64,000 bases of DNA from Rapana venosa (taxonomy: Eukaryota > Mollusca > Gastropoda > Neogastropoda > Muricidae), in the NCBI GenBank assembly GCA_028751875.1, contig CM054140.1, positions 31,888,893 through 31,952,892 on the forward strand, given 5' to 3'. The notes beneath the pieces were generated by a model. That model did not search any database, was not told the origin of the DNA, and worked only from the letters and a program-made list of their open reading frames with translations. A program made the position numbers and the translations under genes. Positions 51,930 to 63,364 of the stretch are shown here, piece after piece. The stretch's first letter is position 1. Each line of letters begins with the position of its first letter.

Positions 51930-52264
51930 AGCAGCCATGGCGCGGTGTGTAGCGCCGCGAGTTACGTACTGGAAGGTTACGGGTTCGAATCCCATAAAGA
52001 CTCATTAGGATTTTTTCGGACTCCGGCCGGCTTCTACCCAGAGTGAGTTTGCTATGAGCTCACTGGGAAGACTGGGACCACACAGTCGAGATTCAGCCCC
52101 TTTACGGATGCGATTTTAAGAGTGTTGCTCAAATTACCTGACCAACACTGAGGTATCTGTATCTCTCGGACCCGGGATATACGATATATATTTTTGTTTT
52201 GTTTTGTTTTTGTTTAATGTCCATTCACTACTTGGTGATAAGGACACACCGGCATTCAAACCAA

Positions 52265-52299
<35 letters not shown>

Positions 52300-52323
52300 C
52301 TCCCTCCCCCCCCCCCCCCCCTC

Positions 52324-52374
<51 letters not shown>

Positions 52375-53125
52375 AATGTACGTATATTTATATTATCACA
52401 ACTATCTACAGTAGTGGTCTTACTGGGGAAGAATATATAATCTCAGCAACTGATGTTATGAACTGCTGAGAGTCATATAAAACTTCTTGAACAGTGGCAT
52501 ATTTTTTATGAATATCTATTCCTTTCCTTTTAAACAGGTCAGTTAGGATTGGGCAATCAAACAATAAATGGTGGATTGAAAGAGATTGAGAACAATACGA
52601 TATATAGGAAGCGTAAGAGTTCATCCCTGTCAAGTAGTCTCAAAGCGCACGCACTTCCATAGCAACATCATGACATCATATTCATCGTCATTGGTCATCA
52701 TGCAATAAAACAAAATCGTCACTGATTCGGTGGCCCCAGTTGCTCTGGTCTCATGATGAGCTCAGTTTCGGGTTTCCCCATACACTTCTGTGTCTGTGCT
52801 GAGTTTGTATCAGGGCCTTCGGGGTTGAAGGTTCTCAGGGTAGGTGGGGGGTGGGGGGGAGAGGGGGGACATTGTGGAGGGTCACCAAATTGGGTGGGTG
52901 TTTCACTCAGTCTGGCTCCGCGACTGAGCTATTACTGTCATCAGCAGGTGCTGCCCTGCCTTTGTCAGATCAGAACATGCATCACTAAACACCACCAAAG
53001 TGACCCAGCAGCAGTGCAGGGTCCCTCTGGCTGGTGGCCCAATGGTGGCCTGACATTGAGGGGCACCCTGTGGAATTCTAACCCTGGGGATGTGGTATGA
53101 CGAATGTGGGTATGGCTGGGGGGGG
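51930..53125 (+). repeat. EH composite repeat, copy 2, split by a LINE insertion
   Basis: A tRNA-like head with B-box GGTTCGAATCC (51982-51992) is followed by body E (52020-52178) and the long H part (52595-53125). Removing 52191-52594 joins E to H exactly as in copy 1 near 7050. The rebuilt length is about 790 bases. H contains no open frame of note. It ends at a poly-G run (53118-53138). Confidence 0.8.
52191..52594 (-). mobile_element. 5'-truncated non-LTR retrotransposon insertion
   Basis: Flanked by identical 12-bp direct repeats ATACGATATATA at 52179-52190 and 52595-52606. On the minus strand it opens with the end of an ORF (LSIHHLLFDCPILTDLF to SSPVRPLL and stop, about 52406-52590), resembling the C-terminal end of LINE polyproteins. 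A 3' UTR follows that includes a (GA)n array (plus-strand CT, 52266-52371). It ends in an AAACAAAACAAAACAAAAA tail at 52191. These are the marks of target-primed reverse transcription. Confidence 0.82.
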
Positions 53126-53394
53126 GGGGGGGGGGGGAACAGGTTGAAATGAGCGGCGAGGGAACAGTAGGACAGGAACGTCAAAAGATAAGAAACAAAC
53201 AAACAAGCAGACAAAGAAAAGAAGAGAAACAGAAAGTCGGGGCAAGGCAGGATAATGTCGAGAGGCAACTTACAGGTAAAGGATAACCCTTGATATAACT
53301 ATATCACCAGACAGCCCAGTTCTGAGTAAACAAAAGAAACTAACAACAAAAAGAAATTTTAAAAATTGAACAGAATTTTTTTAAATTTTCTTTT

Positions 53395-53480
53395 CTTGTC
53401 TGGAGCTCCGTGGTTCACCAAAGGTGAGACTGTGCGTATGCTACTGTTTTTGCCCACTATTCCGATTTCGAAGATGCATG
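53395..53480 (-). repeat. SINE B 3' module, no head
   Basis: GGAGCTCCGTGGTTCACCAA, GGTGAGACTGTGCGTATGCT, TTTTTGCCCACTATTCCGAT. It abuts SINE C3. Confidence 0.78.
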
Positions 53481-53748
53481 CTGGGTATTTTCGTGTTCCC
53501 GTCACCCATATCGAACGCTGACATGTAATACGGAATCTTTAACTTGCATAGTTGATTTCCTGCATGTGTATGTATACATGAAGGGAATAAAGACACTGGC
53601 AGGTCTGCACTTGAAGTTGACCTGGGAGACCGTAAAAGATCCTCACCCTAAATTTACCAGACGCCGCCGAGATTCGAACCCACGACTTCATGGACCCAGG
53701 GGATTGAAGTCGCACAGTCTCTAACTACTCGGCTATAGCGTCCGTCTG
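53481..53748 (-). repeat. SINE C, full copy
   Basis: In reverse complement: head GACGCTATAGCCGAGTAGTT, B-box GGGTTCGAATCTC, body CCCAGGTCAACTTCAAGTGC and ACCTGCCAGTGTCTTTATTC, tail TAAAGATTCCGTATTACATG to AAATACCCAGCATGC. The distance between the A and B boxes is long, as in class-II (Leu/Ser) tRNAs. Confidence 0.83.
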
Positions 53749-54291
53749 GAGAATTTTTTCAAGGTTTCACCTCCCACACAAAAAAACAGAAAGAAACGTG
53801 AAAACAAGGTAGAACATAAACAGACTTTGCTAACACCGATGAGGGACGGTGACAACAAAAGTGGTGATGAAATCAGGGTGAAGATGGTGACAAAGTTAAT
53901 TTCACACTGTTCTTGCCAGTCTCACCTCTTAATGAACTCAGCTTATCAATACAAGTATGGACTCAAACCCTTTGGCGATAATGAAAATTAGCAACAGAGA
54001 CACGAACAGGCAGCTAGGCCGTCACAATAACAAAGCCATAAACAGAAGACAGGGCAGAACAAGCACCAGCAGACAGACAGCCTGTCAGTCCTTAACTACA
54101 ACGTGTCCTTAAAAAGAGAGAGAACTTCGTTTGGTTGGCTGAGGCGGAGAATGTTCTTAATCCTGCAAGGCTTCTTTCTTTAAAGAGGACATCGTGGTTG
54201 ACACAGGGAAGGAGTTGGTCAACATGCCGATGGTTGGTAAAAATTTTCATTTGTCATTCGGACACGATTACTGGTTCTTTACATGCAAGAA

Positions 54292-54541
54292 TCACTGGGG
54301 GGGGGGGGGGGGGGGGGGGAACGAGATGGCTTTAGTTTCTACAAGCTCTCTGGTGACTGAAGATGGAGATGCTGGAGGAGCACGTTCTGCTGCATCCTGG
54401 GCAGAGGAAGGAACTGGAACTGTTCTTGCTTGGTCCTTTGGTCCCTTCTTCCCATTCTTCCCTTTCTCTGTTGCTGCTTTGTTCTCTGAGCTTCCAACTT
54501 TCTGCTGGTTCTTTTGATGGAATAGCGCCAAAACAAAACAA
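54292..54541 (-). pseudogene. LINE polyprotein C-terminal zinc-finger fragment
   Basis: The minus-strand frame ends FLCPGCSRTCSSSISIFSHQ RACRN and stop. The C-x2-C...H-x3-C pattern preceded by a basic Glu/Lys/Arg stretch is what closes many mollusc LINE polyproteins (C..CGR.C.SRIGL.SH.R.C). A poly-G run (plus 54298-54319) follows the stop. Confidence 0.6.
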
Positions 54542-54546
54542 AAGAA

Positions 54547-54632
54547 GTCATCTGAGCGCTTTGATTTGTTGCTTTACAAGATTCAGCACTATATAAATTC
54601 CATACATTATTATTATTATCATTATTATTATT

Positions 54633-54678
<46 letters not shown>

Positions 54679-54712
54679 ACATTATTATTATTATATTATT
54701 ATCATCCTGGTC
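54547..54712 (+). repeat. SINE A 3' end with ATT/ATC array
   Basis: GAGCGCTTTGATTTGTTGCT and GATTCAGCACTATATAAATT match the last 60 bases of the copy at 1196. The ATT tail then expands into ATC/ATT units to 54712. Confidence 0.85.
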
Positions 54713-54785
54713 AAAGTCTTCCCCTTTCCATGTCTGGTGCTGGATCCCAGCCAGTGACAGCTACTTCTTCATTCAGGACATGACG

Positions 54786-55065
54786 TAAGCTATGGCAGTG
54801 TGGTTAAGACCTTTTGCCTTCAGTCCTGTGGGTCCTTGAAGGGGTGTGTTCGAATCTGGCTGCAGTGTCTGTTGAATTAAGGATAGGGGTTTTTGTTATC
54901 TCCCAGGTCAGCTTCAAGTTCAGGCCTGCCAGTGTCTTAATTCCCTTCATGTATACATATACCCATGCAGAGGATCAAACAGGCTGTACATGTTTAAGAT
55001 CCGGTAGTTCATGTCAGTGTCCGGTGCGTTACAGAAACATGAACATAACCAGTATGCATCCTACA
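54786..55065 (+). repeat. SINE C copy
   Basis: Head CTATGGCAGTGTGGTTAAGA, B-box GTGTTCGAATCTGG, body CTCCCAGGTCAGCTTCAAGT and GGCCTGCCAGTGTCTTAATT, tail GTTTAAGATCCGGTAGTTCA. Confidence 0.82.
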
Positions 55066-55164
55066 CACACACAAAATGAGCTGCTCTGAAGTCCGAATGC
55101 GCCAAGCTGAGGCCAGCAGGCAGATCTCCTGCAGAGTCACAAGCACAGGAGAAGACCAGACACC

Positions 55165-55442
55165 GAAAGAAAGGTGTTCCCATAACCTATTCGGTCATTG
55201 GGGAGGGAGTGAGGTGTCAAAGACTTCAGCTTCTCTAGGCGCAAGCATTCTGAGGGCGGCGCCCATCTCCTCTCCCTTGCAGCTTTTCCTTCCCCGTCCA
55301 TAGGACAGGTACCCATTGACAGCTGGGTGAACTGGAGGACTGTACTGAAGCCAAACCGTTCGAACGGTCAACCACGCTCAACGCTGCTTAACCTTAGCTT
55401 GGAGAGAGTGCGTCTTCTGACCTATGAGCTATCCCATCCTCA
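55165..55442 (-). repeat. SINE D, tRNA/5S hybrid head
   Basis: On the minus strand: GGATGGGATAGCTCATAGGT (A-box region 55421-55431), then AAGGTTAAGCAGCGTTGAGC and GTGGTTGACCGTTCGAACGG, the 5S-rRNA-like part. The body matches 23155-23458 (GGCGCCGCCCTCAGAATGC). Confidence 0.8.
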
Positions 55443-55469
55443 CGGCTGGCTGACTGAGTGAGTGGCTAA

Positions 55470-55700
55470 TAGAACCACACAGACAGACAGACAGAGAGAT
55501 GTACAGACGGAGACAGAGAGATATAAAGACAGACAGAGGGAGACAGAGATATACAGAGACAGAGGGAGGCAGAGAGATATACAGAGACAGAGGGAGGCAG
55601 AGAGATATACAGACAGAGACAGAGGGAGGCAGAGAGATATACAGAGACAGAGGGAGGCAGAGAGATATACAGACAGAGACAGAGGGAGACAGAGAGGAAG
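55470..55700. repeat. GACAGAGGGAGGCAGAGAGATATACA array
   Basis: After GACA units, a longer period of about 36-46 bases is visible, built of ATATACAGA, GACAGAGGGAG and GCAGAGAG blocks. All frames are artefacts. Confidence 0.88.
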
Positions 55701-56084
55701 AATAACCACAAACCACCCTGAAAAGTTCAGAATTGAAACAGACATTTCATTATCAACCCTCTTTTTTATCACACACAGCCGATTTGCACCGCCTCAAAGT
55801 CAACGGTCATAATTAGAAATGGTCATCAGTTGTTTAAGCTGGGTGTGGACTCTGTTAATTTGATCCCCATAACATCTCATCAGGTTTGTGTCTAAAGTCT
55901 TGTGGAGGGGTGTGAGAGAGCCACCAAACCTATTCCACTTCATCGAAGAGTACATCTTTTTCCACTCGTTTGCTAGTTGATGTTCACATTTGTCACGATA
56001 TTAATCAATCATCTCTCATGTTTCTAGCAAAAGATATAGAGTGTCAAATTTATTCATTGATTAGTACTGAATGCATCAGTTATT
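55701..56084. other. Non-coding, no gene seen
   Basis: Unique-looking sequence without a supported frame. Confidence 0.5.
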
Positions 56085-56420
56085 GTTGCTGGGCATTCCC
56101 CAGCTTAATTCCCCTGGGAGTTATCCAGAACATGTACTAGGATTCACTCATTCCGCCTAGAAATCACAGTAACACTGTACGTACACACTGGGTGAGGAGT
56201 TTGTGTACGGCTCTGAACAAGTACCTTGTCTTATAACCAGCCATACTCCGACTTCAGAGGACGTTTGTTTCCTGAAAAGGAGAGTGCAAGATGTTATGCT
56301 TAGAGCTTGTCATGGCTGAAGACAATCTCAACAACGTAACTTTTTTTAAAGCATAACAACATTGTGATGTAGGCCTGGCACGTAGCTTACTTCCATAACT
56401 GACAAAGCTTTTGCTCTGGG
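56085..56420 (+). repeat. Family G interspersed repeat
   Basis: CATTCCCCAGCTTAATTCCC, CCATACTCCGACTTCAGAGG and GAGCTTGTCATGGCTGAAGA match 21730-22075. Confidence 0.8.
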
Positions 56421-57378
56421 TCAAGTGCATCAACTACATCTAAATAGCTTGGAGGTTGTTGTTTTATCGACATTTTTACGTGCAGACCCACTAATGCTTT
56501 CAACCCTTGTCTACAGCAGTGCGGGCCTCAAGTTAAAGATCCTTGCCAGTTTTCTTTGTTCATTTCTGGGTTTGGGGGAGTGTAACGGAAGGGCAACGGT
56601 TATTTTACAATGCTGTTCTGTAGATCAAATGGCCTGCATTCAGAGAGTCGGTAGTGCTTTGCAAATAGTCAATGAGGAAAAGTTAGTCCATTCTAACGCT
56701 GTGACACTAAAACCTAAATGGGCAGACCTAGTGAGGCTGACCCTGTGGCGTAAGACATCACAGAAGATGAGGAAAACAACCTAAAAACAACAAACACCCA
56801 ACAAAAAAAGCAAATATACCAGCAAACAACTTGAACATCAAACAAACAAAAAATGTGTAAAACTTGAAACAGACTGAACATTTGTATTCTTTTTATAAAA
56901 AAAAAAGTTACTGTTAAGAAAGAAACCAACAATAACTGTTCCAAAAACAAACAAACAAAAAATTAAGAACCTATGACCGAGATTCCCAGTTTTCCACAGC
57001 AAAAGTAAAGAAGAAATTTACAGGAATCCAAATGCCCACCCCCTCTTCCTCTCCTCTCCAGTCCCTTCCTTTGTTTCTCCTCTCTGTCTCTTCCCCCTAA
57101 CAGTGAAAAGTTGGGTACTTCACACAGACTGGTAAATTCTATTCCAGGCTAATCTGAGGAAAGGGCAGAAGTACAGACGTGCGCAGTTTGGTGACTAAAG
57201 TGTCAATCAGATGCACGGCACCATGGCAACCAGAAGCCGGCAGGTGGGCGCCTGTCACAGGCAAGGACTAAATCCATCTGTCCTGACACTGCCAGCATCA
57301 ATGAATTTGCGTCTAAAATAAATCACTGTCTGACTCGACTACCGTTTTTCTTGTTCATGGTAATAGCTATGATGCTCT
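56421..57378. other. Unassigned sequence
   Basis: A 119-codon frame at 56425-56784 has mixed composition but no recognised domain, and its first part may still belong to family G. From 57100 the sequence is GC-richer and has GGCACCATGGCAAC at 57217-57230, which resembles an RFX X-box half-site pair. No adjacent start of a gene was found. Confidence 0.35.
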
Positions 57379-57401
57379 ACACACACACATACGCACGCAC
57401 C

Positions 57402-57474
<73 letters not shown>

Positions 57475-57638
57475 TTGTATCAATGACTGACTCAACTACT
57501 GTAATTCAATTACTATGTCAAAACGTCCTCGCATTTCAGTGATCTGTAAGAATGTCATCCAATGATCTGTTGAGTGACCTAACGTATCATTGGGTATCGC
57601 TGTAACATATCAGTGAGTGAAGGGGGGGCGCGCTGTGT

Positions 57639-57692
<54 letters not shown>

Positions 57693-57763
57693 CGTGTGCG
57701 CGCGTGCACGCGCGCGCACGTGTGGATCTGTATCTCTGTTGGGTTTTGTTTTTTTGTCTTTGT

Positions 57764-57842
<79 letters not shown>

Positions 57843-57880
57843 GTGTATGTATCTGTGTGTGTGTGTGTGTGTGTGTAGTT
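57379..57880. repeat. (CA)n and two (GT)n arrays
   Basis: CA at 57379-57470. GT at 57638-57690 ends in a CGCGCG-rich stretch. A second GT array runs 57767-57841, then interrupted GT to 57880. Confidence 0.93.
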
Positions 57881-58080
57881 ATCTGCATGCATATGTGTGC
57901 ATGCAATTTATAAGCATCTGCACATGTATATTGTGTTCATGGCAACAGTACACCCTATGTGAGGTAGCCATTGCAGACGGTAAAACACGTCCTCCAGCTA
58001 CTGACAGATTTTTGAGGATGATATTGACATGCAGAAGGCACACAAACAAGGGAGACGTCAACACCCACGCAAAAGAACTC

Positions 58081-58377
58081 TGGATCAGTGGCCTACTGGT
58101 AAAGCACCCCTCTAAGGAAGCAGGAAGTTGCAGGTTCGATCCCCCTTTGAACCTGAACTTGTCCTCCATCCTCAAGTCCATGTGTGGTGGTCTGGGTGCT
58201 AGTTTTTGGGATGAGGCAGTTAACCGATATCCCGAGGGGCTGCATACATTTAATGCCCGTCAAAAAAAAAACCCACAGCAATAAGAGAGATGTCCCTGGC
58301 AAAATTTTGTGTGAGAAAAAAAAAAATTAAACCACTATCTAATGTCCAAACAAAACACATACAGGCAGGGAAAGTGA

Positions 58378-58427
<50 letters not shown>

Positions 58428-58458
58428 GGTGGCGGTGATGGCGCGGCAGTGGTGGTGG

Positions 58459-58495
<37 letters not shown>

Positions 58496-58600
58496 TTTAT
58501 TTATTGGGGCTGTTCTTGTGGCAATGGAATTTCCCAGGGAGGAGAACAACTCGACTTTCCTCTCCTAGAGAAATCTGCCGTGACTGACAGTGGTAAACAA
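58081..58600 (+). repeat. SINE A copy interrupted by an ATG/GTG array
   Basis: A-box TGGCCTACTGG (58089-58099) and B-box GGTTCGATCCC (58133-58143) are both intact. Central domain GTGGTCTGGGTGCTAGTTTT and linker GAGAGATGTCCCTGGCAAAA follow. A (GATGAT)n/(GGTGGT)n array (58378-58492) then sits inside the element. The distal body resumes at about 58525 with AGAAATCTGCCGTGACTGAC. Confidence 0.82.
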
Positions 58601-61485
58601 TACAACTTTCCCTCTGCCTGTCTGCCTGTTTCTGCTCTGGTGATATAGTCATGGGCTTATCTGACACTGGATGAGGCTTCACTCACACTCACAGGGGTTA
58701 CACACAGAACAGGAGGGAGTGGGGACCAACAGAGAATGGGAAGGACAGAGAAAGGAAGAGGGAGAGCTATGGGTGGGTAGGAGGGGGCGGAATGGTGAGA
58801 CAGACAGACAGACAGAGGTGGGGGTAATATGTAGGCCTACTGATGTTAAACTGTGATTGCTTGAAATAGTTTACATGCATTTGATAGCTGAATGGGAATC
58901 AAAACTTCCTGGCCAAAAGAGTAAGATAATTGTCAACTTGAATCAACACATTTACTCTATCATGATGAAAAGCTACATCACAAATTGATTTTGTTTTTCT
59001 ATTCAAGATTTTTCTCCTCACAACATATTAATATGCTTTTGCACAGCTTGTGCATGCACACGCGTGCACACGCACACACACACACATACGCTCGCACGCA
59101 CACACACACACACACATTCAACAAAACAAAAAAAGACAAATTATTGATCTTGCTCAGAAGGATCTGTCAGGCCTAACAACACATTTCTCCCAGGCCCGTT
59201 CTCATTACAATTAACCCGTTTTCATCCAGACTCCGGCAATAATAGGAAATGAAGGCTCAAGTGCAAAGAGCACAGACAGAAAGAGAAAGCTTTAGGCTAA
59301 TCAATCTAAGGATGAACTAGCAGCACTGGGGAGACAGAGACAGAGACAGATCAGAGGACAAAACAAAAAGGAAATATGAGATGGGAGTGGGCTTTAAGGA
59401 CTCATTGTGTAAATGAAAGAAGAAAATGACTGGAACATTCCCAAGATGCTGACTGTCTTTCAGTGTTATTCATGGTGGGTGCATAATGGCATGATTATTT
59501 CCTTGTAATTTTCCATGATGAAAGGTTGTAGTCCTCCTCAAAGCCATAAAACTTTTGATCCTTGTTATTTTCTCATGGTTACACACAAACTTTTCATCCA
59601 GTTTGTACTTCTAATCTCACAGTGATTCCCAGGTTGGATGAGTGACTCAGGGTATATATCAAAATGGATGGAACCCTGGGGAGTGCGCAATAACACCAGC
59701 ACCTGCACATGCATGCATGTTCATACACTTGAAGAGAACCTGATATGCTGATGCCAGATCATGAGTCATCTTAAATATTGTTACAGGAATATTTGATTCC
59801 ATGTACCAAAAAAATTCCATATTTTTTCTTTTACTACAATCATTTTTTACAATCTTTGTGTCCTTCTTTTTCATATTTATCACAGAAACTACTTTTAGAA
59901 GTGTCAGCAACATACAATAAATTCTGAACCATTTAAGCACACTGCACAGTGATTATTCTATTATGATATCTCAGATTGAATTTCAGCTTTAAAAAGGGTA
60001 TCAATTTAATGAACATGCACACACAAATGTAGGTGTGCACACACATCCACACATACACACACACACACCATACACACACATCATACAATACCATTTTCTT
60101 GTAAGGTGATTTTTATTGTTCAAGAAGAATTAGCCAAAAACAAAGACCAGTTTTAATTTTGCATCAGTCAAAATATTCTGACACATTGACAGTTAGCAAC
60201 AATACAGAAGGTCACAGCGTAAGCAGCAAGTGAATGTAGAGGGGGATGTCTTGTGGTGTCACCTGGGGATTTGTGTGTGTGCATGTGTGAGTGTGTGTGT
60301 CTGTTTTTGCGTGCATGCATGCATGCGTGTGTGTGTGTGTGTGTAATGTGTGTGTGTGTGTGTGTGTGGTGTAGTATGGGGATTTCTTGTGGTGTCATGT
60401 ATGGATTTCTTGTACTGTAGTATATGAATTTTTGTATCATCATGCAGTGAAGCATATGAACTTTTTGGGGCATAGCTTGTTGATTTCTTGTGGTGTAGCA
60501 TAATTGGACTGTTCAGAACACTATAGCACCACTGTAATACAAAGAAAACTGAAAGTACAACATGTACAGCACTCTATTTTGGCAAGTAGGCCTATACACA
60601 AGTAGTTGGTAAACATGAAAAATGTGTTAGCTATTGCATATAAAATTATAAAATGAACATCAGGGGGAAAAATGTTTTTTCAAACATGAACACACTAGGA
60701 TGAACTTCTTACTGTTTATGAAAAATATTCTGAAGTGACTCTTGACATCCTGTGATCTAAAGAATTTGGGTGCAAAAGGAGACCAAGAAAGTCTAATTTC
60801 TAAAATATGAAAACTATTTCTGATTTCAACAGTATCTGTTGCTTTGTTTTTCAAGCGCACAAGGAGTTAAGGAAAAAAAAATGTTTAAATAGGTATTGCA
60901 TAGACATTAGATATTTGTGATATTAATAACAAAGCTGTTTATTTCAAAAGAAATAGATATCGTCATTAGGACCTTTAATAAAAACATCCTTTATATAATA
61001 ATGATGTTGTATAATGCAAATAACAACAAAAAATATGAGTAAATATCAAAGAAATAGATATCATCGTCCCCAAAATCATTGGCACTTAATCAACTTTGAC
61101 AGAGGAGTATTATAAAAAAAATTGCGTTTGATGCAAAAATCACAGACTTTGGTCTTTTTCTTCTGTCCCTGGTGTGGGTGTTTTAAATCACATTCATTAG
61201 GTATTTATTTAAGTTTTTTAAAATGTGTAAAAAAGCACCTGTTGATGGTCAAGTAATTGCATTTTCATTGCAACAGTGTATCAATCAGTCTCTCTTGGAA
61301 CATGCTCTCTATCACTCTTCTTTAACTCTCCTTCACCGCCGCACTTGCAGTGGTCGTTAACCGTTCCATTCAGTCCTCTATTGCATACAAAAAAAGCATG
61401 CAGGTGAACGCACACATGCACACAGACACATACAGATACAAACACACACACACAGAGAACACTGAACACTGAGCACATCCTCTGT
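58601..61485. other. Mostly non-repetitive, STPG1 3' UTR or intergenic
   Basis: AT-rich sequence with few interspersed repeats: (CA)n at 59060-59115 and 60040-60085, GT at 60273-60370, and a family G piece at 59585-59690. Part of it, from 61485 downwards, should be the 3' UTR of the minus-strand STPG1-like gene. Minus-strand AATAAA motifs (plus TTTATT) at about 61204, 60938 and 60107 are candidate poly(A) signals; I cannot choose among them. Confidence 0.45.
59585..59690 (-). repeat. Family G fragment
   Basis: CTCACAGTGATTCCCAGGTT and GGATGAGTGACTCAGGGTAT match the copies at 16490 and 47480. Confidence 0.65.
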
Positions 61486-62866
61486 CTATAGCCATCGTCC
61501 TGCTGCGTTGTAGATGAAAGACTGTTTGCCCATCGTCACTGGTTGATAGTGACCTGAAGACACAAAAACCACCTCTTTTTTTCTCAAAAATAAACAATAT
61601 ATCTTAGACAATTGGAGATCTTGTACTATGGTGTCAAATCAGTCTTTACACATTATGTACAAACACTGAGACTAATGCTCTGCGAACTGTCTTGTACTGC
61701 TACAAAAAAAAAAAAAGAAGAAAGAGACAGAGAACATAAAGTTGAGAAAGAAAGAAAGAATAGAAAAGAAACAGGCAAAAAGAAAGAAAGAATGAAAATA
61801 ACAAGAACAAAAAACAGTAAGAAAGAAAGAGAGAAAAGAAAGAATGAGAAAAGTAAAAAAAGAAAGTAATATCTTAAGCAATGATCTTTTCCCAACAGTA
61901 ACAGAGATGAAAGAATATGAAGTTATCTTCCTCAAAGTTGAGACATATTTCAAGGTTTGGAAGGCGTTATAACATCAGCCAAAACATGTCACACCTTAAT
62001 CAATTCACAAACACATCCTGAACAGAAATATTGTTTTCCTACAGTCAGTCTCTGGAGGCACCGTGGTCGAGTGGTTTAGGCGGTCAGCTCGTGATCCAGA
62101 GGTCGCGGGTTCGATCCCCGCTCGGCTCGGCGTTGTGTCCTTGGGAAAGACACTTTACTCCTATTTTCCTCACTCCACCCAGGTGTACAAGTGGGTACCA
62201 GCTCTGCTGGGAAAGTATCTGGCGACAGACTAGCGTCCTGTCACAGGGGTGGTGAAAAACCATCAGTTCGCTTAACGCTACAGAAACCCGGATAAGCTCC
62301 GGCTCTATGGGCCTTCTGGCTCGAAAGAACATACTTTTTTTTTTTTTACAGTCAGTCTCTCCAGTTTTCACTACATTTCAGATTTTTTCAGGGCAAAAAA
62401 GACCATGCCACAGCGAGTTTGCTATGAACTTAATGATAAGAAGACTAGAATCATATAGTCAACATCATCCACTCTGTGAATGAAATTTTGAGACTGTTGA
62501 TCCCATTACTTGACTAGTTCATCAGATGCTGCCAGGATTCAGACTCATGACTTCACGGACCCATTGGACTGAACTCGAACAGTCTTAACCACCACAGCTA
62601 CAGCATCCCTCAGCTCTTCCCTTGATTCTGGAACAATCCTCAGGAGACATGAAGCTAAGCATCACTCACCAGGACCAGGCAGACTGGCCGATGCATCCGG
62701 CGCTTTGCCGGACCAGCGATGGGTGGTGGAGACAAAGACAGCGCCAGACATGTACTGTTTGGGGGGATCCTCGTAGTCTGCCACCTCGTAAGTGCCAGGA
62801 CCGGGCAAGGGGGGTGTTTTGGGCAGGGGCATGGCGGGGGCCGAGATACACAGGTAGTGTTTTCGT
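61486..62866 (-). CDS. STPG1: STPG1-like sperm-tail PG-rich repeat protein, last two coding exons
   Basis: Penultimate exon 62670-62866 (acceptor TTTGTCTTTGGCAG, donor CCTG|GTGAGT) and last exon 61486-61553 (acceptor GTGTCTTCAG) join in phase 1 across a 1116-base intron. The exon peptide contains PLPKTPPLPGPGTYEVADY, then YMSGAVFVSTTHRWSG and LPGPG; the last exon adds HYQPVTMGKQSFIYNAAGRW, Leu and stop TAG. This follows the order of vertebrate STPG1: a PGPGxYE repeat, a FVSxTxRW segment, a second PGPxxY and a terminal GKQSFxYN..W. PGPGxY (SHIPPO) repeats occur in proteins of axonemes and sperm tails; STPG1 (MAPO2) has also been linked to apoptosis after alkylation damage in mammals. The C-terminus is about three residues shorter than in vertebrates (ends WL). 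The first base of the 62866 exon completes a split codon (phase 2), so earlier exons lie right of the window. Both exons are intact. Confidence 0.87.
61715..61870. repeat. GAAA-rich purine tract
   Basis: AAGAAAGAAAGAA units within the last STPG1-like intron. Confidence 0.85.
62048..62340 (+). repeat. SINE F, Leu/Ser-tRNA-like head
   Basis: A-box TGGTCGAGTGG (62064-62074) and B-box GGTTCGATCCC (62108-62118) are perfect. The head has a long variable region between them, as in class-II tRNAs. It continues without the body of a mature tRNA: CCTTGGGAAAGACACTTTAC, CACCCAGGTGTACAAGTGGG, then a pol-III-type ending at poly-T (62336-62347). It sits in the STPG1-like intron, antisense to the gene. The best preserved head in the window, so possibly the youngest SINE; only one copy is seen. 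Confidence 0.85.
62400..62612. repeat. EH body fragment (+) abutting SINE C head (-)
   Basis: 62400-62518 (CAGCGAGTTTGCTATGAACT, GAATGAAATTTTGAGACTGT) matches the E body at 52040-52145. 62519-62612, read on the minus strand, is a SINE C head (GTGGTTAAGACTGTTCGAGT, GAGTCTGAATCCTGG). Confidence 0.65.
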
Positions 62867-62911
62867 CTGCCAAAGACAAAAAAACAACCCAAAATGCAGG
62901 CTGAAACGGAT

Positions 62912-63025
<114 letters not shown>

Positions 63026-63364
63026 ATTGGTTTAGGGGGAATTTGTCTTTTAAGTATGATGGAACAGTTCCTGTCATGATCTTGAACATCATGACTCCTT
63101 TGTTATATTTTAGTCGTTGGCGTAAGGGGAGAATATTTAATTGAGTATAGTCAGCTTCTAGTAAGCTTGTCTTTTTAAAAGGACCAGTTTGAGAGCACGT
63201 TTGTACAGACTCAGTAACGGTTTCATAGTGTTTGCACTAGCAGAATCCCATAGGGTAGAAGCATAGTCTATTGATGATTGTATATAAGATTGGAAGAATA
63301 GTTTCCTTGAATGAAAGTCAAGAAAGTGCTTGATTTTAGAAAGTTGGTATACTCTTTGGGACAT
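63026..63364 (-). pseudogene. Decayed non-LTR retrotransposon, RT thumb and C-terminal region
   Basis: On the minus strand: KIKHFLDFHSRKLFFQSYIQ, SSIDYASTLWDSASANTMK, LSLYKRALKLVL, one frameshift near 63170, then LNILPLRQRLKYNKGVMMF, KIMTGTVPSYLKDKFPLNQ. This is the region after the YADD core in CR1/jockey-like reverse transcriptases (L.P...LLFNSLI.P.LDY...VW, LNI.PL..R...N...F). The ORF runs straight into the CT array. It lies in the STPG1-like intron upstream of exon 62670-62866, in the same orientation as the gene. Confidence 0.85.

Noticed and set aside
56425..56784. 119-codon frame
   Set aside because: No domain recognised, no clear splice sites, and its start overlaps the end of a family G repeat.
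57217..57230. RFX X-box-like site for a ciliary gene
   Set aside because: Only one half-site fits well, and it lies several kilobases downstream of the STPG1-like gene rather than at its promoter.
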